NCBI RefSeq assembly: GCF_002410825.1
Contig: NZ_DHOS01000066.1
Span: forward strand, 1 to 37,912
Direction: 5' to 3'
Length of the DNA stretch: 37,912 bases
Source: Proteiniphilum sp. UBA5384
GTDB lineage: Bacteria > Bacteroidota > Bacteroidia > Bacteroidales > Dysgonomonadaceae
Shown: positions 7,165 to 15,357 of the stretch, piece by piece
How the letters are laid out: each line of letters opens with the position of its first letter
Numbering within the stretch: position 1 is the stretch's first letter
The notes under the pieces: generated by a model
Databases searched by the model: none
The model's input: the letters and a program-made list of their open reading frames with translations, nothing else
What the model was told of the DNA's origin: nothing
Made by a program: the position numbers and the translations under genes

Positions 7165-7968
7165 ATGAGAAAATGTACATTTATTTTTGTGGTTATTGTG
7201 GGTATGAGCCTCTTGACAGGTTGCGGATCATCGAAGAATGTGGCCTACATGCAGGGGGTGGAAAATACAACCGAGGATGAATATCGATTGCAGACTGTTC
7301 CCCTCTACGATGCCACTATCATGCCGAAAGACCTGCTTACGGTGACTGTGAGCACTACTGACCCGGAAGCGTCGAAACCGTTTAACCTCGTGACACCCAT
7401 ACTGAACACAGGTTTGAATACCTCATCGGGCAGCCAGGGGCAATTGCAATCGTACCTGGTGGATAACAACGGGCAGATTGAGTTCCCGGTGGCGGGCATG
7501 ATTACGCTGAAAGGACTTACCAAAAGGGAAGCGGAAGCCAAAATTAAAGGATTGCTAAGTCATTACTTGAAAGAGGAACCGGTTGTGACGGTGAAATTTG
7601 TGAACTATAAAATTTCAGTACTGGGAGAGGTTGCCCGCCCAAATACTTTTACCATACAAAACGAGAAAGTAAATCTGTTTGAAGCACTGGCCATGGCCGG
7701 GGATCTGACGATTTGGGGGCGGCGCGATAACGTGAAGATCATACGGGAAGATGAGGCGGGGTATAAACGGGTGATTATGGTGAATCTGAACGATAAGAAC
7801 GTTATCTTTGAACCGAACTTTTACCTGCAACAGAACGACGTGGTATATGTGGAACCGAACAAGGTAAAGGCGAAAAACTCGGAGATCGGATCCGCTACAG
7901 GAATATGGTTGACGACAACTTCTATACTGATTTCGGTAGCTACCCTTTTAGTCAATGTATTAAAGTGA
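7165..7968 (+). CDS. wza: Wza-like polysaccharide export lipoprotein
   Basis: A 267-residue polysaccharide biosynthesis/export protein. ATG 7165 gives a clean lipoprotein signal: MRK, a hydrophobic stretch, then LLTGC with Cys at about residue 20. A TTG 24 bases earlier would only lengthen the N-terminus. The Poly_export domain (residues about 45-130: TIMPKDLLTVTVSTTDPEASK, then YLVDNNGQIEFPVAGMITLKGLT) is followed by one SLBB-like domain (KISVLGEVARPNTFTI). A hydrophobic C-terminal helix (WLTTTSILISVATLLVNVL) would cross the outer membrane, as the C-terminal helix of E. coli Wza does. It is shorter than E. coli Wza, which is usual in Bacteroidota. The Wzc-like kinase starts four bases after its stop. 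The symbol denotes homology by role, not orthology to a named strain gene. Confidence 0.87.
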   Translation: MRKCTFIFVVIVGMSLLTGCGSSKNVAYMQGVENTTEDEYRLQTVPLYDATIMPKDLLTVTVSTTDPEASKPFNLVTPILNTGLNTSSGSQGQLQSYLVDNNGQIEFPVAGMITLKGLTKREAEAKIKGLLSHYLKEEPVVTVKFVNYKISVLGEVARPNTFTIQNEKVNLFEALAMAGDLTIWGRRDNVKIIREDEAGYKRVIMVNLNDKNVIFEPNFYLQQNDVVYVEPNKVKAKNSEIGSATGIWLTTTSILISVATLLVNVLK

Positions 7969-7972
7969 AGTA

Positions 7973-10330
7973 ATGAACGAAACAAATTTGCAAACTATAG
8001 AACAAGAAGAGGAGGGCAGTCTGAACCTCTGGGATCTTGTATCCCTTTTTATTAAATACTGGAAATGGATTGTGGCAGGGTTGGCCGTTGCCGTGGTGGT
8101 CGCTTTTATCTATCTGAGATATACTACTCCGGTATATAATGTAACCGCTTCTATCGTGCTGAAAGAGAGTGCTAAAGGACGACCCGCACAAATAGGCACG
8201 TTGGAAGAGCTGACGATGATGGGTACCGTGACCAATGTGGATAACGAGATATTTATCCTGCAATCCCGCTCTTTGATCCGTTCCGTGATTAACCGCTTGA
8301 ACCTTCATACCTCGTATATCGTAAAGGGAAGGGTTAAGGAAACCGACTTGTATACATCAAGTCCCGTGGTGGTGGCGATGAATCAGGCTGATCAGGATCG
8401 ACTGACTACCAATATCGAGTTGGAGATGCAGCTCAGGGGTGACTCTTCTGTGCAAGTGCGCGGGAAGTTGGAAAACCAAATCATTGATACGCTGCTGACA
8501 CGCCTCCCGGCACTGATCGCGACTGAATACGGGAATATCACCTTTACCCGAAGGGAAGGGGGGAAGCCGGATTATCGTGAATTGCGCGTGATGATCCAGC
8601 ATGCGAATGCGGTGATTGGCGATTACAGGAGAAACCTCACCGTGTCGCAGACATCTAAAAATGCTTCAGTGTTGAAGATCGACCTGAAAACGCCTTATCC
8701 CCAGAAAGGGCGTGATTTCCTGGCAACCTTGGTGGAGATGTATAACAACGACGCAATCAAGGATAAGAATCAGGAGGCGATGAATACACAGCGGTTTATC
8801 GATGAACGTATAGCCATTATCGATCGGGAGCTGGGTGTGGCGGAGCGCAATGTGGAAGAGTATAAGCAAGCGAAGGGGCTGACTGATATCCAGACCGACC
8901 TGCAGAGGGATATGCAGATGGGTAGCGTTTATGAGCAACAATTAGTGGAAGTGGAAACACAACTGAATGTGGTGAGCTCGCTGGATGATTACATGAAGGA
9001 CCCTTCAAACCAAAATAAGACAATCCCTGCCAATGTCGGGGTGAATGATCCTTCGCTTCAGGCAACTACCTCGGAATACAACCGGCTATTGCTGGAACGG
9101 GAACGACTCTCCTCGAGCATGACGGACGACAATCCCGCCATGCGCAGGATCAACGAGCAAATTGAGGGGCTGCGACAAAGCATCAGCTCTTCAATCAATA
9201 GTGTACAACAAGGATTGCAAATCCGACAGAGGGAAACACGTAACCAGGCGAACTTGTTCGGGGGGCGGGTGAGCAACGTGCCCACGCAGGAGAGGGAGTT
9301 CCTGGAACTCTCCCGCGAACAACAGATTAAGGCGAGCCTCTTTTTGATGCTGCTGCAGAAACGGGAAGAGAATGCGTTGGCATTGGCGGCTTTTGCCAAT
9401 AAGGCGAAGGTATTGGATGAACCTGCCAACGGAGGTAAAGTGGAGCCCCGGACGATGATTGTGGGCTTGGCGGCTTTACTTCTGGGCTTGTTGATCCCGA
9501 TGGGACTTATTTACCTGAAAGATATCCTGAGTTTCAGGATTACAAGCCGTTCTGACGTGGAAAGGATTTCGAAAGTGCCTCTGTTAGGAGATATACCGGC
9601 GTTTGATGAGGGGGAAAGCGTGGCAGTGAAAGAGAACCAGACCCGACAGATTGATGAGGCATTCAGGATGCTGCGTACGAACCTGCTGCTTACCCTGGGG
9701 GCGGATAATAAGGTGGTGGTATTCACCTCTACCGTGTCGGGTGAAGGGAAAACGTTCGTGGCGTTGAATACGGCCATCAGCCTCTCCTTGCTTGAAAAAA
9801 AGGTGTTGCTGGTAGGACTGGATTTGCGTGTTCCACGTTTGGCGGAGCATCTGAAACTTGAAACCAAGGACGGCTTCACGAATTACCTGTCGGGTTTTAA
9901 TACAGACCTGGATAGTTTGATCGTGCCTTCCGGATTGACGGATTACCTGTTCGTGTTGCCCGCGGGACCGATTCCTCCTAATCCGGCTGAGTTGTTGTCT
10001 CGCCCGTCGCTGGATAAAGCCATCGGAAAATTGAAAGAGGATTATGACTTGATTATCATTGACTCGGCTCCTGCCAGTCAGGTGACTGATACGCTCATTA
10101 TCAACCGGGTGTCGGATGTCACGGTATATATGTGCCGTGCCAATTACTCCAGCAAGGGTAATCTAAGATATGCCAATGAGCTGATGCAACATGAGAAATT
10201 GAAGAACATGGTGTTGGTGGTGAATGATGTGGATGAGTTTCACCATGGCTACGGATATGGCTATGGTTACGGGTATGGCCGCACCTATGGCTATGGCTAT
10301 CGGGACGAGAAAAAGAAAAAAAAGGAGTGA
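7973..10330 (+). CDS. wzc: Wzc-like polysaccharide co-polymerase / tyrosine autokinase
   Basis: A 785-residue inner-membrane protein with an N-terminal Wzz domain and C-terminal BY-kinase. The first membrane helix is at about residues 35-56. A long periplasmic coiled-coil region follows (AERNVEEYKQAKGL; repeated Gln/Glu-rich segments), and the second helix is at about 490-510 (MIVGLAALLLGLLIPMGLIYL). The cytoplasmic kinase has Walker A TSTVSGEGKTF (K593), Walker A-prime GLDLRVPRL and Walker B LIIIDSAPA. The extreme C-terminus carries eight tyrosines in a Gly-Tyr repeat followed by a poly-lysine end, the expected autophosphorylation cluster. Cycles of phosphorylation would control polymerisation and export with the adjacent Wza. 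No tyrosine phosphatase gene is nearby. Confidence 0.92.
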   Translation: MNETNLQTIEQEEEGSLNLWDLVSLFIKYWKWIVAGLAVAVVVAFIYLRYTTPVYNVTASIVLKESAKGRPAQIGTLEELTMMGTVTNVDNEIFILQSRSLIRSVINRLNLHTSYIVKGRVKETDLYTSSPVVVAMNQADQDRLTTNIELEMQLRGDSSVQVRGKLENQIIDTLLTRLPALIATEYGNITFTRREGGKPDYRELRVMIQHANAVIGDYRRNLTVSQTSKNASVLKIDLKTPYPQKGRDFLATLVEMYNNDAIKDKNQEAMNTQRFIDERIAIIDRELGVAERNVEEYKQAKGLTDIQTDLQRDMQMGSVYEQQLVEVETQLNVVSSLDDYMKDPSNQNKTIPANVGVNDPSLQATTSEYNRLLLERERLSSSMTDDNPAMRRINEQIEGLRQSISSSINSVQQGLQIRQRETRNQANLFGGRVSNVPTQEREFLELSREQQIKASLFLMLLQKREENALALAAFANKAKVLDEPANGGKVEPRTMIVGLAALLLGLLIPMGLIYLKDILSFRITSRSDVERISKVPLLGDIPAFDEGESVAVKENQTRQIDEAFRMLRTNLLLTLGADNKVVVFTSTVSGEGKTFVALNTAISLSLLEKKVLLVGLDLRVPRLAEHLKLETKDGFTNYLSGFNTDLDSLIVPSGLTDYLFVLPAGPIPPNPAELLSRPSLDKAIGKLKEDYDLIIIDSAPASQVTDTLIINRVSDVTVYMCRANYSSKGNLRYANELMQHEKLKNMVLVVNDVDEFHHGYGYGYGYGYGRTYGYGYRDEKKKKKE

Positions 10331-10333
10331 TTC

Positions 10334-10365
10334 CTTGTGTAACGAGAATAAAATCATTACTTTTG
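10334..10365 (+). promoter_or_regulatory. Promoter of rpmI-rplT
   Basis: CTTG at 10334-10337 and TACTTTTG at 10358-10365, separated by 20 bases, fit the Bacteroidota -33/-7 pattern (TTTG, about 19-21 bases, TAnnTTTG). It lies immediately after the wzc stop and about 65 bases before rpmI, so the ribosomal genes probably have their own start site and are not read only from the export operon. Confidence 0.65.
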
Positions 10366-10429
10366 CAAACTTTTTTGTCGGATAAAGACGGAAAAGAACA
10401 ATAATAATAACAAATTCAAGGAGAGCAAA

Positions 10430-10627
10430 ATGCCAAAAATGAAGACTAATTCCGGTGCCAAAAAGAGGTTCGCCCTTACCGGAACAGGAAAAATCAAGCG
10501 GAAACATGCTTATAAGAGTCATATTTTGACGAAGAAGACCAAAAAGCAAAAGAGAAATCTGACGCAAACCGGTCTGGTCCACAAATCTGACTTAAACAGT
10601 GTCAAGACGCTGCTGGGAATGAAGTAA
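10430..10627 (+). CDS. rpmI: 50S ribosomal protein L35
   Basis: A 65-residue ribosomal protein L35 with the expected length and composition: MPKMKTNSGAKKRF at the start, KIKRKHAYKSHIL and KQKRNL in the middle, strongly basic throughout. An AAGGAGAG sequence lies just before the ATG. rplT follows after 101 bases. In many Bacteroidales infC and thrS lie directly upstream; here the wzc gene does instead, so the translation gene cluster is interrupted or rearranged on this side. Confidence 0.97.
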   Translation: MPKMKTNSGAKKRFALTGTGKIKRKHAYKSHILTKKTKKQKRNLTQTGLVHKSDLNSVKTLLGMK

Positions 10628-10728
10628 TCCTTCCCCGGGCGAGTTTCCAATAAGAGATTTAGTAACAGGATGTATGCCACCAAGAGCTCTGCACGACAGG
10701 GACGCTATCATTCAAAACAAGTAACATT

Positions 10729-11073
10729 ATGCCAAGATCAGTCAATCATGTTGCATCACGCAACCGCAGAAAAAAAGTTCTGAAATTAACAAAAGGCTAT
10801 ATCGGTGCCCGCAAGAATGTGTGGACGGTAGCCAAAAATACGTGGGAAAAAGGGCTTACCTATGCCTACCGCGACCGTAAAAACAAAAAACGCAACTTCC
10901 GCGCATTGTGGATTCAGCGTATCAACGCCGCCGCCCGTGAACACGGCATGTCTTATTCACGCCTGATGGGTGCGTTGCACAAAAATGAAATTGAAATCAA
11001 CCGCAAGGTACTTGCCGATTTGGCAATGAACCATCCCGAAGCATTCAAGGCGATCGTGGATAAAGTGAAGTAG
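10729..11073 (+). CDS. rplT: 50S ribosomal protein L20
   Basis: A 114-residue ribosomal protein L20 with typical sequence: MPRSVNHVASRNRRKKVLKL, GYIGARKNVWTVAKN, RDRKNKKRNFRALWIQRINA and YSRLMGALHKNEIEINRKVLADLA. L20 binds 23S rRNA early in 50S assembly and in several bacteria represses its own operon through the mRNA leader. No leader structure of that kind was identified here with confidence in the 101-base rpmI-rplT gap. A terminator hairpin follows 37 bases after the stop. Confidence 0.97.
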   Translation: MPRSVNHVASRNRRKKVLKLTKGYIGARKNVWTVAKNTWEKGLTYAYRDRKNKKRNFRALWIQRINAAAREHGMSYSRLMGALHKNEIEINRKVLADLAMNHPEAFKAIVDKVK

Positions 11074-11110
11074 CCGTTGCTTTTCACATCCGGCTGATAC
11101 GGAATAGAGA

Positions 11111-11138
11111 GGGGAATCTGAAGAGGTTCTCCTTTTTT
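11111..11138 (+). terminator. Intrinsic terminator after rplT
   Basis: GGGGAATC (11111-11118) pairs with GGTTCTCC (11125-11132), including two G-U pairs, around a six-base loop, and is followed directly by TTTTTTATTTTT. This is a standard intrinsic terminator for the rpmI-rplT transcript. Confidence 0.75.
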
Positions 11139-11176
11139 ATTTTTCTAATGAACAAAACTCATTTTGTTCAACAATG

Positions 11177-11210
11177 ATTGGGTAAAATTGTTTTGTAGAA
11201 GTTATCTTTG
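11177..11210 (+). promoter_or_regulatory. Promoter of the GH43 gene
   Basis: ATTG (11177-11180) and TATCTTTG (11203-11210) lie 22 bases apart and about 26 bases before the ATG, fitting a Bacteroidota promoter with a slightly long spacer. The surrounding sequence AATGATTGGGTAAAAT closely resembles that before the thioredoxin gene at 27498-27510. Confidence 0.5.
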
Positions 11211-11236
11211 CTGTATAGATAGATAAAATAAATTAT

Positions 11237-12370
11237 ATGACCATTATGAAACTTTTTAGGATAATAACCGGAGTGCTGTTGTCAGCCTTTATTATTGCCG
11301 TTTTGCCGGTGGGTTGTAATGCCGGTGGGAAAACCACTTCCGGTACGGTTACCTACGCAAATCCGCTTCCGGTAGCGTTTGGCGATCCGTTTATCCTCTC
11401 TGCCTCCGACGGGAAGTATTATATGTATGGCACGGGTGGTGTGGAAAAAGGATTCGGTGCCTACAGTTCAGACAACCTGGTCGACTGGCAGTTCGAGGGA
11501 CAAGTCTATTCAGGGGAGCAGCCGGGTTCGTGGACGGCAGGGAATTACTGGGCACCCGAGGTGTATGAAATTGATGGTCGTTATTATATGTTTTTCAGTG
11601 CCGACTGGAAGGAAAACCCTACCCATGAACTGGAAAATTTCCGTATCGGGGTGGCAGTGGCCGACCGACCGACCGGGCCGTTTACCGAGATATCCGACGC
11701 ACCGCTGTTCGATCCGGGATATCCTGTCATCGATGCCAATATCCTGCAGTATGATGGTAAGACGTATCTCTATTATTCCCGTTGTTGCTATAAGCATCCC
11801 GTGGAGAGCGAGGTCGCCGGGTGGGCCCGGGATGAAAACCTCTTCGATGAGATCGAGGAGAGCTGGGTTTATGGCGTGGAGATATCGAATGATTTCACCT
11901 CGGTAACCGGTGAGCCGGTATTGCTTTTACAACCTCCGTCTACCATGCAGGATCCGCAGACGGAGTGGGAGAGCCGCTCGGTGACGTCGGGAGAGGTCAA
12001 CCGCCGTTGGACCGAAGGATCATTCGCTTTTGAATACGACGGTAAGATTTATATGATGTATTCCGCCAATTTCTTCGGTGGAGAGAATTATGCGGTGGGT
12101 TATGCGATTGCCGACAATCCGCTGGGACCATTTGTAAAGGCGGCAAATAACCCCGTGCTTGAAAAAAATACCGCCTCGGGAGGTGATGTCACCGGCACCG
12201 GACATAATATGGTGTTCCGGTCGAAAGAGGGCGGGAAGTTGTATTGCGTGTATCATGGACGTACACGGAAGACCGGCGATGAGAGGGTGGTCTTTCTCGA
12301 TGCGATGAAGATCGACAAGAATGGAGTGCTTACCGTGGAAGGACCGTCTACCACAGAGAAAGAATTGTAA
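11237..12370 (+). CDS. GH43-family glycosidase, lipoprotein
   Basis: A 377-residue five-bladed beta-propeller glycoside hydrolase of family 43. The signal ends in LPVGC, so the mature protein is probably lipid-anchored; ATG 11246 is an equally good start. The three catalytic acids are visible: general base D50 in FGDPF, pKa-modulating D166 in PVIDANIL, and general acid E260 in RWTEGSFAF. GH43 enzymes act mainly on arabinose- or xylose-containing glycans, and the subfamily cannot be assigned by eye. It has its own promoter and is followed after three bases by a flavin-binding protein. It is not next to the SusC/SusD locus, so it may process host, plant or self glycans independently. Confidence 0.87.
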   Translation: MTIMKLFRIITGVLLSAFIIAVLPVGCNAGGKTTSGTVTYANPLPVAFGDPFILSASDGKYYMYGTGGVEKGFGAYSSDNLVDWQFEGQVYSGEQPGSWTAGNYWAPEVYEIDGRYYMFFSADWKENPTHELENFRIGVAVADRPTGPFTEISDAPLFDPGYPVIDANILQYDGKTYLYYSRCCYKHPVESEVAGWARDENLFDEIEESWVYGVEISNDFTSVTGEPVLLLQPPSTMQDPQTEWESRSVTSGEVNRRWTEGSFAFEYDGKIYMMYSANFFGGENYAVGYAIADNPLGPFVKAANNPVLEKNTASGGDVTGTGHNMVFRSKEGGKLYCVYHGRTRKTGDERVVFLDAMKIDKNGVLTVEGPSTTEKEL

Positions 12371-12373
12371 TTC

Positions 12374-12904
12374 ATGCGTACATATTCCATAGAAGAGGAA
12401 CAGCGTATTGAACGCATTATAAAGAGCTGCCGGCTTTGCCATGTGGGAATGGCGGATGAGAACGGGAAGCCTTATGTGTTGCCGATGAATTTCGGATATG
12501 AGCCGGGTGTGGTGTATCTGCATTCGGCGCAGGAAGGGCATTCGATCTCCATCCTGGAGAAGAACCCGCAGGTGTGCATCACATTCTGTTCCGAACCCGG
12601 CCTGGCATGGCAGGACGAAGAGGTGGCCTGCAGCTACCGGATGCGTGGAGAGAGTGTGATCTGTTGTGGCCGGGTGGTTTTTGAAGAGGATTTCGATGAG
12701 AAGGTGAAGGCGTTGAATTGTATCATGCGCCAGTATTCCGACAGGGAATTCAACTATTCCGCCCCCGCCGTCAGGAATGTGAAGATATGGAAGGTGGAAC
12801 TCGAGGATATCACTGCCCGCGAATTTGGGGTACCAAATAAAAACGCTGCCAAATATAAAAACGCTGCCAAATATAAAAATGCAGCCAAACATAAAAATAT
12901 CTAA
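12374..12904 (+). CDS. Pyridoxamine 5'-phosphate oxidase-family flavin-binding protein with repeat tail
   Basis: A 176-residue protein of the PNPOx-like split-barrel fold, NimA-like subgroup. Features are IIKSCRLCHVGMADENGKPYVLPMNFGYE at residues 15-43, then LHSAQEGHSISILEKNPQVCITF, and a cysteine-containing SVICCGRVVFEEDF segment. Such proteins bind FMN and often act as small reductases; the substrate is unknown. The last 22 residues, after EFGVPN, are an unusual KNAAKY repeat encoded by about four 16-18-base tandem units (12834-12901). It starts three bases after the GH43 stop and is followed by ugd after 17 bases. The core family call is good; the tail looks like a recent repeat expansion. 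Confidence 0.82.
   Translation: MRTYSIEEEQRIERIIKSCRLCHVGMADENGKPYVLPMNFGYEPGVVYLHSAQEGHSISILEKNPQVCITFCSEPGLAWQDEEVACSYRMRGESVICCGRVVFEEDFDEKVKALNCIMRQYSDREFNYSAPAVRNVKIWKVELEDITAREFGVPNKNAAKYKNAAKYKNAAKHKNI
12834..12901 (+). repeat. 18-bp coding tandem repeat in the PNPOx-like gene
   Basis: Units at 12834-12849 (16 bases), 12850-12867, 12868-12885 (both 18 bases) and a partial unit at 12886-12901 read CAAATATAAAAACGCTGC with few changes. In frame they encode KYKNAA-type hexapeptides at the C-terminus. Copy-number change by 18 bases would lengthen or shorten the tail without frameshift. Confidence 0.85.
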
Positions 12905-12921
12905 CCGGATAATATAAAAGG

Positions 12922-14244
12922 ATGAAGATAGCTGTTGTAGGAACAGGTTATGTGGGCCTTGTGACAGGCACCTGTTTCGCTGAAATGGGGACGGAAGTGC
13001 ATTGTATCGATATCGATACCGCAAAGATCGATCAACTAAAGGAGGGGGTCATTCCTATTTACGAACCGGGACTGGAAGAGATGGTTGTCCGTAACTATAA
13101 AGCCGGACGGTTGAATTTTTCCACAGACCTGGAATCGGTGCTGGATGAGGTGGAAATTGTCTTTAGTGCCGTAGGGACACCTCCCGACGAGGATGGAAGC
13201 GCCGACCTGAAGTATGTGCTGGAGGTGGCAAGGACGATCGGCAGGAATATGCGCAACTACCTTCTGATCGTTACCAAAAGCACGGTTCCCGTGGGGACTT
13301 CCCGGAGGGTGAAGGCGGTTATACAGGAGGAACTGGAGAAGAGGGGGGCGGATATCCCCTTTGATGTGGCTTCCAATCCGGAGTTCCTGAAAGAGGGCGA
13401 TGCCGTGCAGGACTTCATGTCGCCCGACCGGGTGGTGGTAGGCACGGAATCGGAGAGGGCACGCGAGCTGATACACCGCCTGTACAAGCCTTTCATGCTG
13501 ACCAACTACAGGATGATCTTCACGGATATATCTTCGGCGGAAATGATAAAATATGCGGCCAATGCCATGCTTGCCACCCGCATCAGTTTTATGAATGACA
13601 TCGCGAACCTCTGCGAGTTGGTGGGCGCCAATGTGAATATGGTGCGGAAAGGGATCGGATCCGATACCCGTATCGGGAGCAAATTCCTTTATCCCGGCTG
13701 TGGATACGGGGGCAGTTGCTTCCCGAAGGATGTGAAAGCCCTGATCAGGACTGCGGAGAAGAATGGTTACGACATGAAGGTGTTGAAAGCAGTGGAGGCG
13801 GTGAATGAGAAACAGAAAGAGATACTGTTCGATAAATTGAACAGGCATTTTAACGGGGATTTAAAAGGAAAGACCATCGCTTTATGGGGGTTGTCGTTCA
13901 AACCTGAGACGGATGATATGCGCGAAGCCCCTTCACTGGTGCTGGTCAATCAGCTGTTAGAAGCCGGGGCACAGGTAAAGGCGTATGACCCTATTGCGGT
14001 TCCCGAAGCCCGGCGACGGGTTGGGGAGAACGGAGACAGGGTTGTCTTTACGGAAGATTCTTACGGCGCGGTGATGGGTGCGGATGCACTGGTACTGGTT
14101 ACCGAGTGGAAGGAATTCCGGATGCCCAACTGGGAGATATTGAAACGGTTGTTGAGGACACCCGTGATCGTTGATGGCAGGAATATTTATAACAGGGAGG
14201 ATATCGACAAGTGGGGATTTACCTATTATGGTATCGGACAATAA
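12922..14244 (+). CDS. ugd: UDP-glucose 6-dehydrogenase
   Basis: A 440-residue UDP-glucose/GDP-mannose dehydrogenase family enzyme. The N-terminal NAD-binding motif is VVGTGYVGLVTGTCFAEMG. FSAVGTPPDEDGSADL and KSTVPVGTSRRV follow, then the central helix region with SSAEMIKYAANAMLATRISF. The catalytic Cys is C266 in GYGGSCFPKDVKAL, and the C-terminal UDP-binding domain begins ALWGLSFKPETDDMREAPS. It oxidises UDP-glucose twice to UDP-glucuronate in the cytoplasm. The UDP-glucuronate 4-epimerase gene follows after 12 bases, so the pair would supply UDP-GlcA and UDP-GalA for surface polysaccharide. Length is normal. Confidence 0.93.
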   Translation: MKIAVVGTGYVGLVTGTCFAEMGTEVHCIDIDTAKIDQLKEGVIPIYEPGLEEMVVRNYKAGRLNFSTDLESVLDEVEIVFSAVGTPPDEDGSADLKYVLEVARTIGRNMRNYLLIVTKSTVPVGTSRRVKAVIQEELEKRGADIPFDVASNPEFLKEGDAVQDFMSPDRVVVGTESERARELIHRLYKPFMLTNYRMIFTDISSAEMIKYAANAMLATRISFMNDIANLCELVGANVNMVRKGIGSDTRIGSKFLYPGCGYGGSCFPKDVKALIRTAEKNGYDMKVLKAVEAVNEKQKEILFDKLNRHFNGDLKGKTIALWGLSFKPETDDMREAPSLVLVNQLLEAGAQVKAYDPIAVPEARRRVGENGDRVVFTEDSYGAVMGADALVLVTEWKEFRMPNWEILKRLLRTPVIVDGRNIYNREDIDKWGFTYYGIGQ

Positions 14245-14256
14245 CTGAAATTTCAC

Positions 14257-15300
14257 ATGAGAATACTGGTTACAGGGGCAGCGGGATTCATCGGCTACCA
14301 CTTGTGCACAAAACTGATGGAAAAAGGGCATCAGGTTGTGGGAATAGATAATATCAATGACTACTATGATGTCAATTTGAAATATGGGCGCCTGGATGAA
14401 ATGGGAATCAGTAGGGAATCATCCCGGGAATTCAATAATCGGGTGGTTTCATCGAAGTACGGGACACAATTGTGTTTTGTAAGGATGAACCTTGAAGACA
14501 GGACCAATCTGCCTGTTTTATTCGGGAAGGAGAAGTTTGATTATGTCGTTAATCTGGCTGCCCAGGCAGGAGTACGCTACAGCCTGGAGAATCCGATGGC
14601 TTACGTGGACAGTAACATCGCGGGGTTTGTGAATCTCCTGGAATGTTGCCGCCGCTATACTGTGGGCAGATTGATCTATGCCAGCAGTTCCAGTGTATAT
14701 GGGAATTCTACGGAAGTACCCTTCTCTACGGAGCAGCGGGTGGATAATCCGATAAGCATGTACGCCGCTACGAAAAAAAGCAATGAGTTGATGGCGTATG
14801 CCTACAGCCATTTATTCGGTATACAGGTGACAGGGTTGCGTTTCTTTACCGTTTACGGGCCTTGGGGGAGACCCGACATGGCACTTTTCCTCTTTACGGA
14901 TGCCATTTTAAATGACAGGCCGATTGATGTTTTTAACCATGGCGATCTCTCCAGGGATTTTACTTATATCGACGATATAATAAAAGGAGTACTTCTTATT
15001 CTTGAGGATGACCGGACCGACGGTGAAAAGTGCCAACTCTTTAATATCGGGAATAGCCGGCCGGTGCAATTGCTCCGTTTTATTGAGGAGATAGAGGATG
15101 CAACGGGTAAGAAAGCACGGAAAAGGATGCTGCCGATGCAACCGGGTGATGTCAGGCAAACATGGGCGGACGTGTCAGGACTTAAAGAACGGTATGGTTA
15201 TAACCCCGGGTTTTCTATAAAAGAGGGGGTGAGAAATTTTGTGGATTGGTATAAAGCGTATTATCAGATAGATGTGAATGATGGGTGTTCCGGTGGTTGA
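14257..15300 (+). CDS. UDP-glucuronate 4-epimerase-like NAD-dependent epimerase
   Basis: A 347-residue extended SDR. The NAD motif is TGAAGFIGYHL at residues 6-16. IDNINDYYDVNLKYGRL follows, which is characteristic of the CapI/LpsL UDP-glucuronate 4-epimerase group. The active site has SSSSVYGN and Y169-xxx-K173 in SMYAATKKS. GLRFFTVYGPWGRPDMALFLF and the nucleotide-binding part RDFTYIDDIIKGV complete the family pattern. Expected reaction: UDP-GlcA to UDP-GalA, using the product of the preceding ugd. It ends with TGA at 15298-15300, after which a 57-base low-complexity spacer leads to the methyltransferase. Substrate specificity is inferred from family and neighbour. Confidence 0.88.
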   Translation: MRILVTGAAGFIGYHLCTKLMEKGHQVVGIDNINDYYDVNLKYGRLDEMGISRESSREFNNRVVSSKYGTQLCFVRMNLEDRTNLPVLFGKEKFDYVVNLAAQAGVRYSLENPMAYVDSNIAGFVNLLECCRRYTVGRLIYASSSSVYGNSTEVPFSTEQRVDNPISMYAATKKSNELMAYAYSHLFGIQVTGLRFFTVYGPWGRPDMALFLFTDAILNDRPIDVFNHGDLSRDFTYIDDIIKGVLLILEDDRTDGEKCQLFNIGNSRPVQLLRFIEEIEDATGKKARKRMLPMQPGDVRQTWADVSGLKERYGYNPGFSIKEGVRNFVDWYKAYYQIDVNDGCSGG

Positions 15301-15357
15301 GTGCCTAAGTGGGTGAGTGGGAAGATGATTAAGTGGCTAGGTGATAAAGAGGATAAA

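Noticed and set aside
10321..10337. Terminator at the end of wzc
   Set aside because: The AAGGA/TCCTT pairing around the stop codon is only five pairs and lacks a T-run.
10628..10728. L20-binding regulatory leader between rpmI and rplT
   Set aside because: The gap has no structure I could match to a known L20 leader with confidence.
12020..13024. Long minus-strand open frame (334 codons) opposite the GH43, flavin-protein and ugd genes
   Set aside because: It crosses three well-supported plus-strand genes, shows no recognisable family, and its composition is that of an antisense reading of GC-rich codons.
13036..13848. Minus-strand open frame of 270 codons inside ugd
   Set aside because: It is entirely antisense to a full-length UDP-glucose dehydrogenase with intact motifs; no independent evidence.
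15301..15357. GTG start extending the TrmH-family methyltransferase by 19 residues
   Set aside because: The DNA is a low-complexity spacer (repeats of TAAGTGG) and the added peptide is not family-like; ATG 15358 begins at the expected N-terminus.
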